Shown piece by piece: positions 24,563 through 33,066 of a stretch of DNA of 64,000 nucleotides. The position numbers and the translations under genes were made by a program. How positions within the stretch are numbered: the first letter of the stretch is position 1; every line of letters starts with the position of its first letter. Location: NCBI GenBank assembly GCA_900548625.1, contig URLO01000003.1, forward strand, positions 1 through 64,000, written 5' to 3'. The notes beneath the pieces are model-generated. The model searched no databases. It saw only the letters and a list, made by a program, of their open reading frames with translations, and was not told the DNA's origin. This stretch comes from an uncultured Eubacteriales bacterium (GTDB lineage: Bacteria; Bacillota; Clostridia; Oscillospirales; Oscillospiraceae).

Positions 24563-25895
24563 GTTCTGTCTCCTCCATTACTCCGATCAATTCTCCGTCG
24601 CAGGCGTCCGTGACCTCGACCGTCACGAAATCACCCGGCTCCAGTGTTTGCTCTGACTCAAACAGGATTCGACCGTCAATGTCGGGCGAATCTGCGTAAG
24701 TCCGTCCATAATAGCAGTTTTCGTCTGCATCAAAGCCCTCGCAGAGGACCTGAAGCCGTTTTCCCATCATCGATTCGTTCCAGTCGTCCATGATGCGCGA
24801 CTGAAGCTCCTCGATGAAGTCTGCGCGCTGCCGCGCAATCTCGGTGTCGGGATACTCCATCTTTGCCGCGCGGGTGCCCTCCTCCGGGGAGAAGACGAAC
24901 GCGCCCACGCGCTCCATGCGGAATTCGCGCAGGAAGTCACAAAGCTCGTCAAATTCCTTCTCACCCTCACCCGGAAGGCCCGTGATCAGGCTCGTGCGAA
25001 GGACGAGCCCGGGAATGCGCTGGCGGAGCTTTCTGAGAAGCTCCCTGAGATATTTGCTGTTGCCGCGGCGGTTCATCTTCTTCAAAATGCCGTCGTTGAT
25101 GTGCTGAATGGGAATGTCCAGATACTTCACGATCTTCGGCTCGCTCGCCAGCACGTCGATCAGCTCGTCGGACATCTCATCCGGATACAGGTAGTGAACG
25201 CGCACCCAGACGATCCCGTCGATCCGGCAAAGCTCGCGCAGCAGCTCCGCGAGCTTGCGCTCGCCGTACAGGTCGATGCCGTAGCGGCTGGTGTCCTGCG
25301 CCACGACGATCAGCTCCTTCGCACCGCCGGCAGCAAGCACCTTTGCCTCCTCGATCAGCTTTTCCATCGGGCGGCTGCGGTAGCGTCCGCGCAGCGCCGG
25401 AATGATGCAGAACGCGCAGTGATTGTCGCAGCCCTCCGCGATCTTCAGGTACGCATACTGCCGCGGCGTCGTAAGGATGCGCCCGCACTCCTGAACCGGC
25501 GCCTGAATGTCGCCGTATTCCTCAAGACCCTCGCGGCCCGAGAGAAGCTGCTTGACGGCGCCGACCACGTCGTAGTACGAGCCGGTGCCGAGCACACCGT
25601 CCACCTCGGGAAGCTCCTTTAGTATCTCCTGCTGATAGCGCTGTGCGAGGCAGCCCGTCACAAGAATTTTGCCGATGCTGCCCTCTGCCTTCAGCGCGGC
25701 CATGGCGAGAATATTGTCGATGGCCTCCGTTTTGGCGGACTCGATGAAGCCGCAGGTGTTGATGATGACCACATCCGAGCCTGCCGGCTCTGCGTGGATC
25801 TCAAATCCGGCCTGCTGGAGCAGAAACAGCATCTGTTCCGCGTCCACCTGATTTTTGGCGCAGCCGAGGCTGACCATGCCGATCGATTGACTCAT
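24546..25895 (-). CDS. rimO: Ribosomal protein S12 methylthiotransferase RimO
   Basis: RimO is a radical-SAM enzyme that adds a methylthio group to an aspartate of ribosomal protein S12. The 449-residue protein has the N-terminal UPF0004 domain (IGMVSLGCAKNQVDAEQM), the radical-SAM CxxxCxxC motif (EGCDNHCAFCIIPALRGRYR) and a C-terminal TRAM domain. The sequence after the cluster motif (ALRGRYRSRP) is the RimO rather than MiaB form. The ATG at 25895 overlaps the recX stop (ATGA) and has GGAGG upstream, so the 22-codon longer frame is rejected. Confidence 0.95.
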   Translation of the reverse strand: MSQSIGMVSLGCAKNQVDAEQMLFLLQQAGFEIHAEPAGSDVVIINTCGFIESAKTEAIDNILAMAALKAEGSIGKILVTGCLAQRYQQEILKELPEVDGVLGTGSYYDVVGAVKQLLSGREGLEEYGDIQAPVQECGRILTTPRQYAYLKIAEGCDNHCAFCIIPALRGRYRSRPMEKLIEEAKVLAAGGAKELIVVAQDTSRYGIDLYGERKLAELLRELCRIDGIVWVRVHYLYPDEMSDELIDVLASEPKIVKYLDIPIQHINDGILKKMNRRGNSKYLRELLRKLRQRIPGLVLRTSLITGLPGEGEKEFDELCDFLREFRMERVGAFVFSPEEGTRAAKMEYPDTEIARQRADFIEELQSRIMDDWNESMMGKRLQVLCEGFDADENCYYGRTYADSPDIDGRILFESEQTLEPGDFVTVEVTDACDGELIGVMEETEHDDCK

Positions 25896-26521
25896 TCCAT
25901 TTCCTCCAAATCCAGCCCCTCGCGGTAGCGGCGCAGCCCATCCCGGACGTCCTGCCAGCAATGTCCGCGGCGCATAAGCGCATCGGCTGTTTTTTTGATG
26001 AGCTTGTCGTCAAGCGTTCTGCCGTCCAGCTTCTGGTGCAGAAACTTGTCGATCGCGCCGTCCATTTCCGGAAGCTCGTCCAGCGCCGCGTCCCAAAGCT
26101 CCTTCGGGATGCCCTTTTCATACAGAATATTCTTGATGCGCGCCTCGCCGTAGCCCTTTGCCGCGGCACTGCGCACGAGCTGCGCGGCGGTATCGGCGTC
26201 GCTCAGAAGATGCAGCTCCCGCAGCCATTCGACGGTTTCCTCTGCGTCCTCCTGTGACGCGCCCTTTTGCAGCAGCCGCTTTTGAAGCTCCTTTTCCGAC
26301 ACGGCGGATGCCGCGACCGTGCGCACGGCACGCTCCTTCGTGCGCGCCTTCGAGGCGGCGGCCTTCAATCTCGCCAGCTCCTCGTCGGTCAGCTCTTTTC
26401 CTGCGAATGCGCCGAGCTCTGCGACCGAAAACGCTGGCGCCTTCAGCCGTGAGCCGTCCTCAAGCGTGAGCTGGAGCCAAGTCGTGCTCTGTCCGGCCTG
26501 CTCCGCCCGTTCAACCCTCAT
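25892..26521 (-). CDS. recX: Regulatory protein RecX
   Basis: A 209-residue, helix-rich protein of the RecX family, which modulates RecA filament growth. Typical three-helix repeat features are seen in [39 protein letters not shown] and the C-terminal [19 protein letters not shown]. It overlaps the end of recA by 11 bases and the start of rimO by 4, so expression is tied to recA. Identification is well supported by both sequence and position. Confidence 0.9.
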   Translation of the reverse strand: MRVERAEQAGQSTTWLQLTLEDGSRLKAPAFSVAELGAFAGKELTDEELARLKAAASKARTKERAVRTVAASAVSEKELQKRLLQKGASQEDAEETVEWLRELHLLSDADTAAQLVRSAAAKGYGEARIKNILYEKGIPKELWDAALDELPEMDGAIDKFLHQKLDGRTLDDKLIKKTADALMRRGHCWQDVRDGLRRYREGLDLEEME

Positions 26522-27611
26522 CGCTGAAATCGTCGGCAGAGACGTCTACGGGCTTTGCTGCCGGAGCCGCGGGCGGCTTTGCGCGCGAGCCCTGGAGCTT
26601 CCACATGTTCTCCCGCACCTGCGCCTCGATGCGCTGTGCGGTCTCCGGATTTTCCATGAGATATTTCCGCGCGTTGTCGCGGCCCTGACCGATGCGTTCC
26701 TCACCGATCGAGAACCAGCTTCCGCTCTTTTGGATGATGTCGAGCTGCACAGCCATATCGACCAGCTCGCCCCACTTGGAAATGCCCTCGCCGTACATGA
26801 TGTCGAACACGGCCTCTTTAAACGGCGGCGCGACCTTATTTTTGACGATCTTCGCCCGCGTCCGGTTGCCGATGATCTCCGTGCCGTTTTTAATGGCCTC
26901 GATGCGGCGGATGTCGATGCGGACGGAGGCGTAGAATTTCAGCGCATTGCCGCCCGTGGTGGTCTCGGGGTTTCCGTACATGACGCCGATCTTCATGCGA
27001 AGCTGGTTGATGAAGATGACGACGCAGTTTGTCTTTGCGATGTTGCCCGCGAGCTTACGGAGCGCCTGCGACATGAGGCGCGCCTGGAGGCCGACAAACG
27101 TGTCGCCCATTTCGCCCTCGATCTCGGCGCGCGGCGTCAGCGCCGCGACGGAGTCAACAACGACCACGTCCACCGCGCCCGAGCGCACCAGTGCGTCGGT
27201 GATCTCCAGCGCCTGCTCGCCGGTATCCGGCTGGGAGACGAGCATGGAGTCGATGTCCACGCCGATTGCGGCGGCGTAGGTGGGGTCAAGCGCATGCTCC
27301 GCATCGACGAAAGCGACCTCACCGCCCTTTTTCTGTGCCTCGGCCACGATGTGCAGCGCCAGCGTCGTCTTACCGGAGGATTCCGGGCCATAGATCTCGA
27401 TGATGCGCCCCTTGGGAACGCCGCCGATGCCGAGCGCGGCATCCAGCGCGAGTGAGCCGGTCGGGATGGCATCCACGTTCATCTCCGGCTTGTCGCCCAG
27501 ACGCATGACCGTTCCCTTGCCAAAATTCTTTTCGATCTGCTGAAGCGCCGTTTCAAGCGCCTTTTTCTTGTCGCTGTTCTGGTTTTCGGGGATGTTCTTC
27601 CGCTTCTCCAT
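26511..27611 (-). CDS. recA: Recombinase RecA
   Basis: RecA forms filaments on single-stranded DNA, drives strand exchange and triggers SOS cleavage of LexA. The 366-residue protein contains Walker A (GPESSGKTT), [20 protein letters not shown] (loop L2 region) and the expected acidic C-terminal tail ([10 protein letters not shown]). Between the core and tail lies a proline/alanine-rich linker ([15 protein letters not shown]). It has its own promoter inside the end of prmC, with a possible LexA-like site over the -35 box. Confidence 0.98.
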   Translation of the reverse strand: MEKRKNIPENQNSDKKKALETALQQIEKNFGKGTVMRLGDKPEMNVDAIPTGSLALDAALGIGGVPKGRIIEIYGPESSGKTTLALHIVAEAQKKGGEVAFVDAEHALDPTYAAAIGVDIDSMLVSQPDTGEQALEITDALVRSGAVDVVVVDSVAALTPRAEIEGEMGDTFVGLQARLMSQALRKLAGNIAKTNCVVIFINQLRMKIGVMYGNPETTTGGNALKFYASVRIDIRRIEAIKNGTEIIGNRTRAKIVKNKVAPPFKEAVFDIMYGEGISKWGELVDMAVQLDIIQKSGSWFSIGEERIGQGRDNARKYLMENPETAQRIEAQVRENMWKLQGSRAKPPAAPAAKPVDVSADDFSDEG

Positions 27612-27644
27612 GCCGCGTGCCTCTCTTTCGTTTTGTTTGCACTC

Positions 27645-27673
27645 AGTATATCATATGCCGGTTTAAAAATCAA
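27645..27673 (-). promoter_or_regulatory. Putative recA promoter
   Basis: TTGATT and TATACT boxes are spaced by 17 bases on the minus strand. The -35 box overlaps the prmC stop codon and a short palindrome AAACGAATGTTT (27672-27683), which resembles a degenerate Gram-positive LexA site (GAAC-N4-GTTC). Confidence 0.65.
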
Positions 27674-28545
27674 ACATTCGTTTCACTAATTTTCTGTGCC
27701 CGAACGGCACGGATCACGCCGCCGCTGTCCTTCGCAAAGCGCAGATTGCGGTATCCGGCATCCGTCAGGATCATACCGACCTGCACGTGCTGCCGGAAGC
27801 CGAACTCAAAGCACAGCCACCCGCCGGGGCGGATGCTGGGCGTGAAATTCTCCACGATGGCGCGGTAAAAATCGAGCCCGTCCTCTCCGCCGTCCAGTGC
27901 CAGATGCGGCTCGTGGTCGCGCACCGAGGGTTCAAGCTCCGTCATCTCCTGCGCCGTCACATACGGCGGATTGGAGACGATCAGATCGAACTGCCCCCAG
28001 AATTTCGGTGCGGGCTCGCGTGCATCTGCCTGAAATGCGTTGACGCGTCCTGCCATTTTAAGCGCCGTCAGGTTGAGCTTCGCGATCCTGAGTGCCTCCG
28101 GCGAGACATCCGCCAGCGTCACACGCGCCGACTCGACCTGATGCGCGATGGCAAGACCGATGCAGCCGGAGCCGGTACACAGATCCAGCACCCGCTGCGG
28201 CGGCTCGATCGTCCGAAGTGTCTCGATGGCAAGCTCTGTGACGGCCATCGTGTCATCGCGCGGGATGAGCACATCCGGCGTGATTGTCAGCTCCAGTCCG
28301 TAGAAGCTCCACTTGCCGAGTATGTAGGCAAGCGGCTCGCCGCGCAGGGTGCGCTCAATATACATCTGCATGGTGCTCGCCGTCGCTTCTGAGGCATACA
28401 GCTCCCGGTCTGCCATCACAGCCGCCGCAGACTTGCCGGAGGCATAGGAAAGCAGCTCCCGCGCGATGAAGGAGGCGTTTTCTCCCTCCGTCGCACGCAG
28501 GGCGCGCCGCGCCTCCAGATACAGCTCGCCATATTTTTTCACCAT
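27670..28545 (-). CDS. prmC: Release factor glutamine methyltransferase PrmC
   Basis: PrmC (HemK) methylates the glutamine of the GGQ motif in release factors RF1 and RF2 using S-adenosylmethionine. The 291-residue enzyme has a helical N-terminal domain, the SAM-binding motif VLDLCTGSGCIGLAIAH, and the catalytic NPPY signature in VSNPPYVTAQEM. Its target, prfB, lies elsewhere in this window. The first codons overlap the end of the DUF1385 gene by 7 bases. Often prmC follows prfA; here it follows a DUF1385 gene, an arrangement also known in Clostridia. Confidence 0.95.
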   Translation of the reverse strand: MVKKYGELYLEARRALRATEGENASFIARELLSYASGKSAAAVMADRELYASEATASTMQMYIERTLRGEPLAYILGKWSFYGLELTITPDVLIPRDDTMAVTELAIETLRTIEPPQRVLDLCTGSGCIGLAIAHQVESARVTLADVSPEALRIAKLNLTALKMAGRVNAFQADAREPAPKFWGQFDLIVSNPPYVTAQEMTELEPSVRDHEPHLALDGGEDGLDFYRAIVENFTPSIRPGGWLCFEFGFRQHVQVGMILTDAGYRNLRFAKDSGGVIRAVRAQKISETNV

Positions 28546-29489
28546 TGGTCGCTGCCCTTTTCCTCAGGAATGACCAGCTCCAGCGCCGCAATGGCGACCT
28601 CGATCATCGAGTCGTCCGGCTCGTTGGTCGTGAAATGCTGGAACCACATGCCCGGCGCGGAGAGAGCGCGCGTCAGCCAGTTGTCGTGACGGCCGACAAG
28701 ACGGTTGAACTCATAGCTGATCGCCACGATAAACGGCAGCATGATAAGCCGTGAAAGTATCCTCAGGAAGGTATTGCTGATGGGCCAGAGTGCGCTGAAC
28801 AGCGACGAGACGAGAATCGATACGATCACGACCACGAACAGGAAGCTCGTGCCGCAGCGCGGATGCAGGCGTGTCTGCGGACGGACGTTCTCGACCGTCA
28901 GCGGAAGCTGCGCCTCATAGCAGCGAATGGTCTTGTGCTCCGCGCCGTGATAGGAAAACACGCGCCGCATGTCCTTCATCCGCGAGATCAGGATCATGTA
29001 GCCAAGGAAGATGGCGATGCGGAACAGTCCCTCGATCAGCGTTCTCAGCACCGCGCGCTCCTTGAGTCCGGGGATCAGCCCCGCGAGCAGCGTCGGCAGC
29101 AGGAAGAAAAGCGCCACGGAGAACAGCACGCCAAGAAACACGGAGAACGTCACAACGACCTGCTGGAGCTTCTCCGAGCCGAGCTTGGTTTCAAGCCACT
29201 GGTCAAATTTGGACGGCTCGCCCTCCTCCTCGGGGAAAAAGTCCGCCGAGTACATGAGCGCTTTCACGCCGTTTACCATCGACGAGCCGAAGTTGACCAC
29301 GCCGCGGATGAGCGGCCACGTCAGAATGCCGGTCCGCTTTTTGATCGGCTCCACCTTTGAGACAAGACCCTCCGGACCGCGCACGACGACGGCGCGCTTG
29401 TCCGGGCCCTGCATCAAGATACCCTCGATCAGCGCCTGACCGCCGATCAGCGTTTTGAATTTTTCCTGCGACTGGTTTTGTATTGTCAT
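28539..29489 (-). CDS. DUF1385 domain-containing membrane protein (YqhQ-like)
   Basis: A 316-residue membrane protein with the DUF1385 signatures IGGQALIEGILMQGPDK at the N terminus, FSYHGAEHKTIRCYE in the middle and the histidine/cysteine segment TRLHPRCGTSFLF. Four to five hydrophobic helices are visible. The conserved histidines suggest a metal-dependent activity, but no function is established for the family. It is transcribed between the sensor kinase gene (9 bases upstream) and prmC (overlapping), probably in one operon. Confidence 0.88.
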   Translation of the reverse strand: MTIQNQSQEKFKTLIGGQALIEGILMQGPDKRAVVVRGPEGLVSKVEPIKKRTGILTWPLIRGVVNFGSSMVNGVKALMYSADFFPEEEGEPSKFDQWLETKLGSEKLQQVVVTFSVFLGVLFSVALFFLLPTLLAGLIPGLKERAVLRTLIEGLFRIAIFLGYMILISRMKDMRRVFSYHGAEHKTIRCYEAQLPLTVENVRPQTRLHPRCGTSFLFVVVIVSILVSSLFSALWPISNTFLRILSRLIMLPFIVAISYEFNRLVGRHDNWLTRALSAPGMWFQHFTTNEPDDSMIEVAIAALELVIPEEKGSDQW

Positions 29490-29498
29490 CTATGTCCT

Positions 29499-30920
29499 CT
29501 ATTCTTCCCCGGAGGGGACTGAAATTGTAACGAGTGTGCCGCCGCCCTCGGCGTTTTCCAGCGTCAGAACACCGCCGTGCATCGAGACGATCTCCTCGCA
29601 CACGGCAAGGCCGATGCCGCTGCCGCGCGCCTTGGAGCTGCCCTTGTAGAACTTCATCTTGACATGCGGAAGCTCCTCCTCCGGGATGCCGGGGCCGTAA
29701 TCGCGGATGCGCACCACCACATTCGGCGCTTCAAAGCGGATGGAGGCGTCGATGCGCTTGCCGTCGCCGCCATGCTTGGCAGCGTTGTCGAGAATGTTCA
29801 AAAACACCTGCCGCATACGCGAAACATCGCACGGGATCTCCGGGATGTCCTCCTCACACGGCGTGTAGTCGAGCGTGATGCCCTCCTGCTTGAGTCTGCT
29901 TCCGTACATGAAAACGATGTCCTCAAATTCCGCCAGAAGATCCGCTTTTTCGACATTGAGTGTAAAGCGCCCGTTCTGCATCCTCGTGAACTCCAGCAGC
30001 TCCTCGACCATGCCGGTCAGGCGCTTGGACTCGCGCTGGATGATGAGCAGGCCGCGCCGCGTCTCCGGCGCAAGCTTGCCCGCGCTGAGAATGGTCTCTG
30101 CCCAGCCTGAGATGGCGGTCAGCGGCGTGCGAAGCTCGTGCGAAACGGAGGAGATGAACTCCGACTGTGTTTTTTCCGCCTGCCCGATCTTCATCGACAT
30201 GTCGTTGATGGTGTCCGCCAGCTCGCCGATCTCGTCGTCATACTGCTTCGGGATGCGCACGCCGTAGGAGCCAGCGGCAATGCGCTTGGCGGTGGCGGTG
30301 ATCTGCGAGACGGGCTCAAGAATGGAGCGTATGAAAAAGCTGCTCATAAACAGCATGAACGCAATGAGCAGAAGCCCCACCGCGATCGTCACGACCGCGA
30401 TCAGGAACACCTGCCGGTCAACGATGCGCAGCGTGGTGACGTAGCGCAGCACGCCGATGACCTCGCCGTTCGTGTAGATCATCGGGCAGGAGACCGCCAT
30501 GATGCGCTCCCCGGTCGAGGGATTACGCCCCCGAAAAACGCTCGTTTTCTGCGTCGTCAGCGCGCCGGAGACATCTGCTGTCTGCGGCGGCTTGCCGGCC
30601 CACTGGCCGTAAGACGAGGCGACGATCTTGCCGTCGGTATTGATAAACTGCAATTCCAGATAGTCCTTGTCCTCAAAGGTGCGGGCAAACTGGATGCAGG
30701 ACTGGTAGTATTCATTGTAGCTCTGGCTGATATAATTTCCGAAAAAATCGGTAGTCGTCCGCGCCTTGCTTTCCAGGCCGGATTCCATGTTGGAGTAGTA
30801 GTACGACGCCTGCAAAAACGTGATCGCAAAAATACACACCGCGACCAGCGCGATCATGATGCTGACGTTGTTCAGCAGCCACCGCTTCTCAAGCCCTGTG
30901 ATCTTTTTGAATTTCAGCAA
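29499..30920 (-). CDS. Two-component sensor histidine kinase
   Basis: A 473-residue membrane kinase. It has a transmembrane helix (about 15-38), an extracytoplasmic sensor of about 125 residues resembling a single Cache/PAS-like fold, a second helix (about 170-193), a HAMP domain (about 194-245), the phospho-acceptor H-box (SVSHELRTPLTAISGW, His near 261) and an HATPase domain (NILDNAAKHGG; IRDYGPGIPEEEL). It should phosphorylate the response regulator encoded 31 bases upstream. The signal sensed is not evident; a lipoprotein gene begins the same operon. Confidence 0.92.
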   Translation of the reverse strand: MLKFKKITGLEKRWLLNNVSIMIALVAVCIFAITFLQASYYYSNMESGLESKARTTTDFFGNYISQSYNEYYQSCIQFARTFEDKDYLELQFINTDGKIVASSYGQWAGKPPQTADVSGALTTQKTSVFRGRNPSTGERIMAVSCPMIYTNGEVIGVLRYVTTLRIVDRQVFLIAVVTIAVGLLLIAFMLFMSSFFIRSILEPVSQITATAKRIAAGSYGVRIPKQYDDEIGELADTINDMSMKIGQAEKTQSEFISSVSHELRTPLTAISGWAETILSAGKLAPETRRGLLIIQRESKRLTGMVEELLEFTRMQNGRFTLNVEKADLLAEFEDIVFMYGSRLKQEGITLDYTPCEEDIPEIPCDVSRMRQVFLNILDNAAKHGGDGKRIDASIRFEAPNVVVRIRDYGPGIPEEELPHVKMKFYKGSSKARGSGIGLAVCEEIVSMHGGVLTLENAEGGGTLVTISVPSGEE

Positions 30921-30951
30921 CGGGCCCTCACCTCATTTTCTCTGCCGTCCC

Positions 30952-31638
30952 TCACGCGCCCCATTTGTAGCCGAAGCCCCAGACAGTCGTGATGTACGTG
31001 GGGTTGGCGGTGTTGTCCTCGATCTTGATGCGAAGGCGGCGGATGTTGACGTCAACGATCTTGAGCTCGCCGTCATAATCGCGTCCCCAGACCGAGGTCA
31101 GAATGTCCTCGCGCGAGAGCGCGCGGCCGGGATTCTGCATAAACAGCTTCATGATCGCATATTCCACCTGCGTCAGCTTGATGCGCTTGCCCTCTTTTTC
31201 AAGCGTCCGGTTGCGTGTGTTGAGCGCGAACGGCCCAAGGTGCAGCTCGACGCTGTCGGCGGCGCTGTCGCCGTCGATGCGGCGGTAGAGCGCGTCGATG
31301 CGCGCCGTCAGCTCCGCAGGGCTGAACGGCTTTGTCATATAGTCGTCCGCACCGGTCATAAGACCCGTGATCTTGTCCATTTCCTGACTGCGTGCCGTCA
31401 GCATGATGATGCCGATCTTCTTGTCCGTCGTGCGGATGCTGCGGCAGACCTCAAAGCCGTCGATGCCCGGCAGCATGATGTCCAGAATGGCAACGCCGAC
31501 ATCGGGGTTGCCCTTAAGCAGCTCCAACGCCTCCTCGCCGGTACCGGCCTCCACGACCTCATAGCCCGCGCGCTTGAGGTTGATCACCACAAAGCTGCGG
31601 ATGCTCACCTCGTCCTCGAGTATCATTACTTTTTTCAT
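30952..31638 (-). CDS. OmpR/PhoB-family response regulator
   Basis: A 228-residue transcription regulator. The receiver domain (1-120) has the phosphorylation site Asp53 in ILDIMLPGIDGFEV, the switch threonine in MLTARS, and the lysine in MTKPFS. The C-terminal winged helix (about 130-228) carries RNRTLEKEGKRIKLTQVEYA and ends VWGFGYKWGA. It pairs with the downstream kinase. No regulon can be read directly, but its own operon promoter (33003-33031) is a natural first candidate target. Confidence 0.95.
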   Translation of the reverse strand: MKKVMILEDEVSIRSFVVINLKRAGYEVVEAGTGEEALELLKGNPDVGVAILDIMLPGIDGFEVCRSIRTTDKKIGIIMLTARSQEMDKITGLMTGADDYMTKPFSPAELTARIDALYRRIDGDSAADSVELHLGPFALNTRNRTLEKEGKRIKLTQVEYAIMKLFMQNPGRALSREDILTSVWGRDYDGELKIVDVNIRRLRIKIEDNTANPTYITTVWGFGYKWGA

Positions 31639-31650
31639 AACGGGTTCCCC

Positions 31651-32979
31651 TCACCTTTCGCCCGAATTCCAGTCTATGTGAATAAAATTGAACATTTTCT
31701 TGAGTGCTTCCTGCGTCAGCTCCGCCGCAAGCGGCGCGCTTCCCGGCTGTGCCGCATAGGTCACGCCGCCCTTTTCCGCGACGATGAAGCGCCCGTCAGA
31801 CGACGCAAGCCGGTTGCGCTCGTCGCCCGTAAAGGCGTAGATCGTGACGACCGGCTCGCCGCCGGCGGAGAAAATGAAGCCTCTGACGCCGTTTGTCTGC
31901 TCACCGCGTGTGACGTTCAGCGTGCTCCCCCACGAATCCGGCAGACGCAGGAACCAGCCGCCGGAGAAATTGTGATAGGTGGTCATTTTGATCGTCAGGC
32001 TGCCCCCGAGCGTGAGATTGTACCAGAAGATCATCGCACCCGAATCGGTGCTTTCATCGTCTGTCACGAGCCATGCCACCTGCGGGATCTCCAGCAGGCC
32101 GTCTCCGTCGGGATCCGCCGGATACACGGCGCTGTCCTGCGCCGCCTGCACGTTGAGTCCCGAGACGTCGCTTGAAATATTCTCAAGCGCTCCGCCCCGG
32201 ATGGCGAACACATCGGTCACAATGCCCTCGCCGCCGTGATAGTCGCTCGTCACGACGACCGCCGGCACGTCATAGGCGATTTGGCCCGTGACCATGCGTC
32301 GGACGGACTGCGCACCCGCCGAGAGCGCGGCCTCATTTTCAAGACTCAGCGCACTGCCGTTCCAGCGGTAAAGTCCCGCCGTCCCGGTTTTCGCCTCCGG
32401 ATCAAAGCGGAGCAGGAAGATCTCCCGATTGCCGTCCAGGTCAAGATCCGTCAGCGCATATTCCGAGTAGTTCGTGCTCATCAGCTCGACGAGCTGGCCC
32501 TCCCGCAGCGTATAGACGCTCATTGCGCGGAGCACCTGATTTCCGACCTGACGGCCAAGCACGATCTCAACGCCGGGCTCACCGTCGAGCTGAACATATT
32601 CCGCACGCTCGAACGCCGCGCCGCTGCCGTCGATGAAGCCGAGGCTGCGGTAAGCACCGTCCGTGAGATCGAACACGCACGCGCGCAGCGGCTTGTCACC
32701 CGGAACGCGCAGGAAAACGATGGCCTCGTCCTCCCCGTCCGCATCCAGATCGGCGAGCTGCACCGACTGCTGATTTTTGCCGGAGACCGGCGCGGCATAC
32801 TGCACGCCCTCCGTCATCACGCTGTCGATCGCCTTTTGCAGCTCGTTATCCTCGTCGGAGTGGCGCGGAAGCGCGTACAGCTCCTCGACGTTGCTCACCG
32901 CGCACCCGCAAAGCGCGCACAAAAGTGCCGCCGCTGCCGCGATCAGCAGAATTTTCTGAGATTTTTTCAGCTTCGGCAC
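31651..32979 (-). CDS. Lipoprotein with VCBS/EF-like aspartate repeats
   Basis: A 442-residue predicted lipoprotein: a lysine-rich start, a hydrophobic segment and the lipobox LCGC (about residues 22-25). The mature part has recurring Asp-rich loops (LADLDADGEDEA, LTDLDLDGNREI, ADPDGDGLLEI) typical of calcium-binding FG-GAP/VCBS beta-propeller blades. No enzyme motif is seen. It is the first gene of an operon with a response regulator (12 bases downstream) and kinase, so it may modulate the kinase or sense surface conditions; that is inference. Confidence 0.75.
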   Translation of the reverse strand: MPKLKKSQKILLIAAAAALLCALCGCAVSNVEELYALPRHSDEDNELQKAIDSVMTEGVQYAAPVSGKNQQSVQLADLDADGEDEAIVFLRVPGDKPLRACVFDLTDGAYRSLGFIDGSGAAFERAEYVQLDGEPGVEIVLGRQVGNQVLRAMSVYTLREGQLVELMSTNYSEYALTDLDLDGNREIFLLRFDPEAKTGTAGLYRWNGSALSLENEAALSAGAQSVRRMVTGQIAYDVPAVVVTSDYHGGEGIVTDVFAIRGGALENISSDVSGLNVQAAQDSAVYPADPDGDGLLEIPQVAWLVTDDESTDSGAMIFWYNLTLGGSLTIKMTTYHNFSGGWFLRLPDSWGSTLNVTRGEQTNGVRGFIFSAGGEPVVTIYAFTGDERNRLASSDGRFIVAEKGGVTYAAQPGSAPLAAELTQEALKKMFNFIHIDWNSGER

Positions 32980-33002
32980 ACCCTTTCCCGTTTGCTCCAG
33001 AC

Positions 33003-33031
33003 ATTATATCACAATTTGTAATGGAAGTGTA
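33003..33031 (-). promoter_or_regulatory. Putative promoter of the lipoprotein/two-component operon
   Basis: A perfect TATAAT lies 24 bases upstream of the lipoprotein ATG, with a poor -35 match (TACACT) at 17-base spacing. A weak -35 would fit dependence on an activator, possibly the operon's own regulator. Confidence 0.45.
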
Positions 33032-33066
33032 GCGCTTTTGTAAAGTTCCGCCGAAAAAAGCAATCT

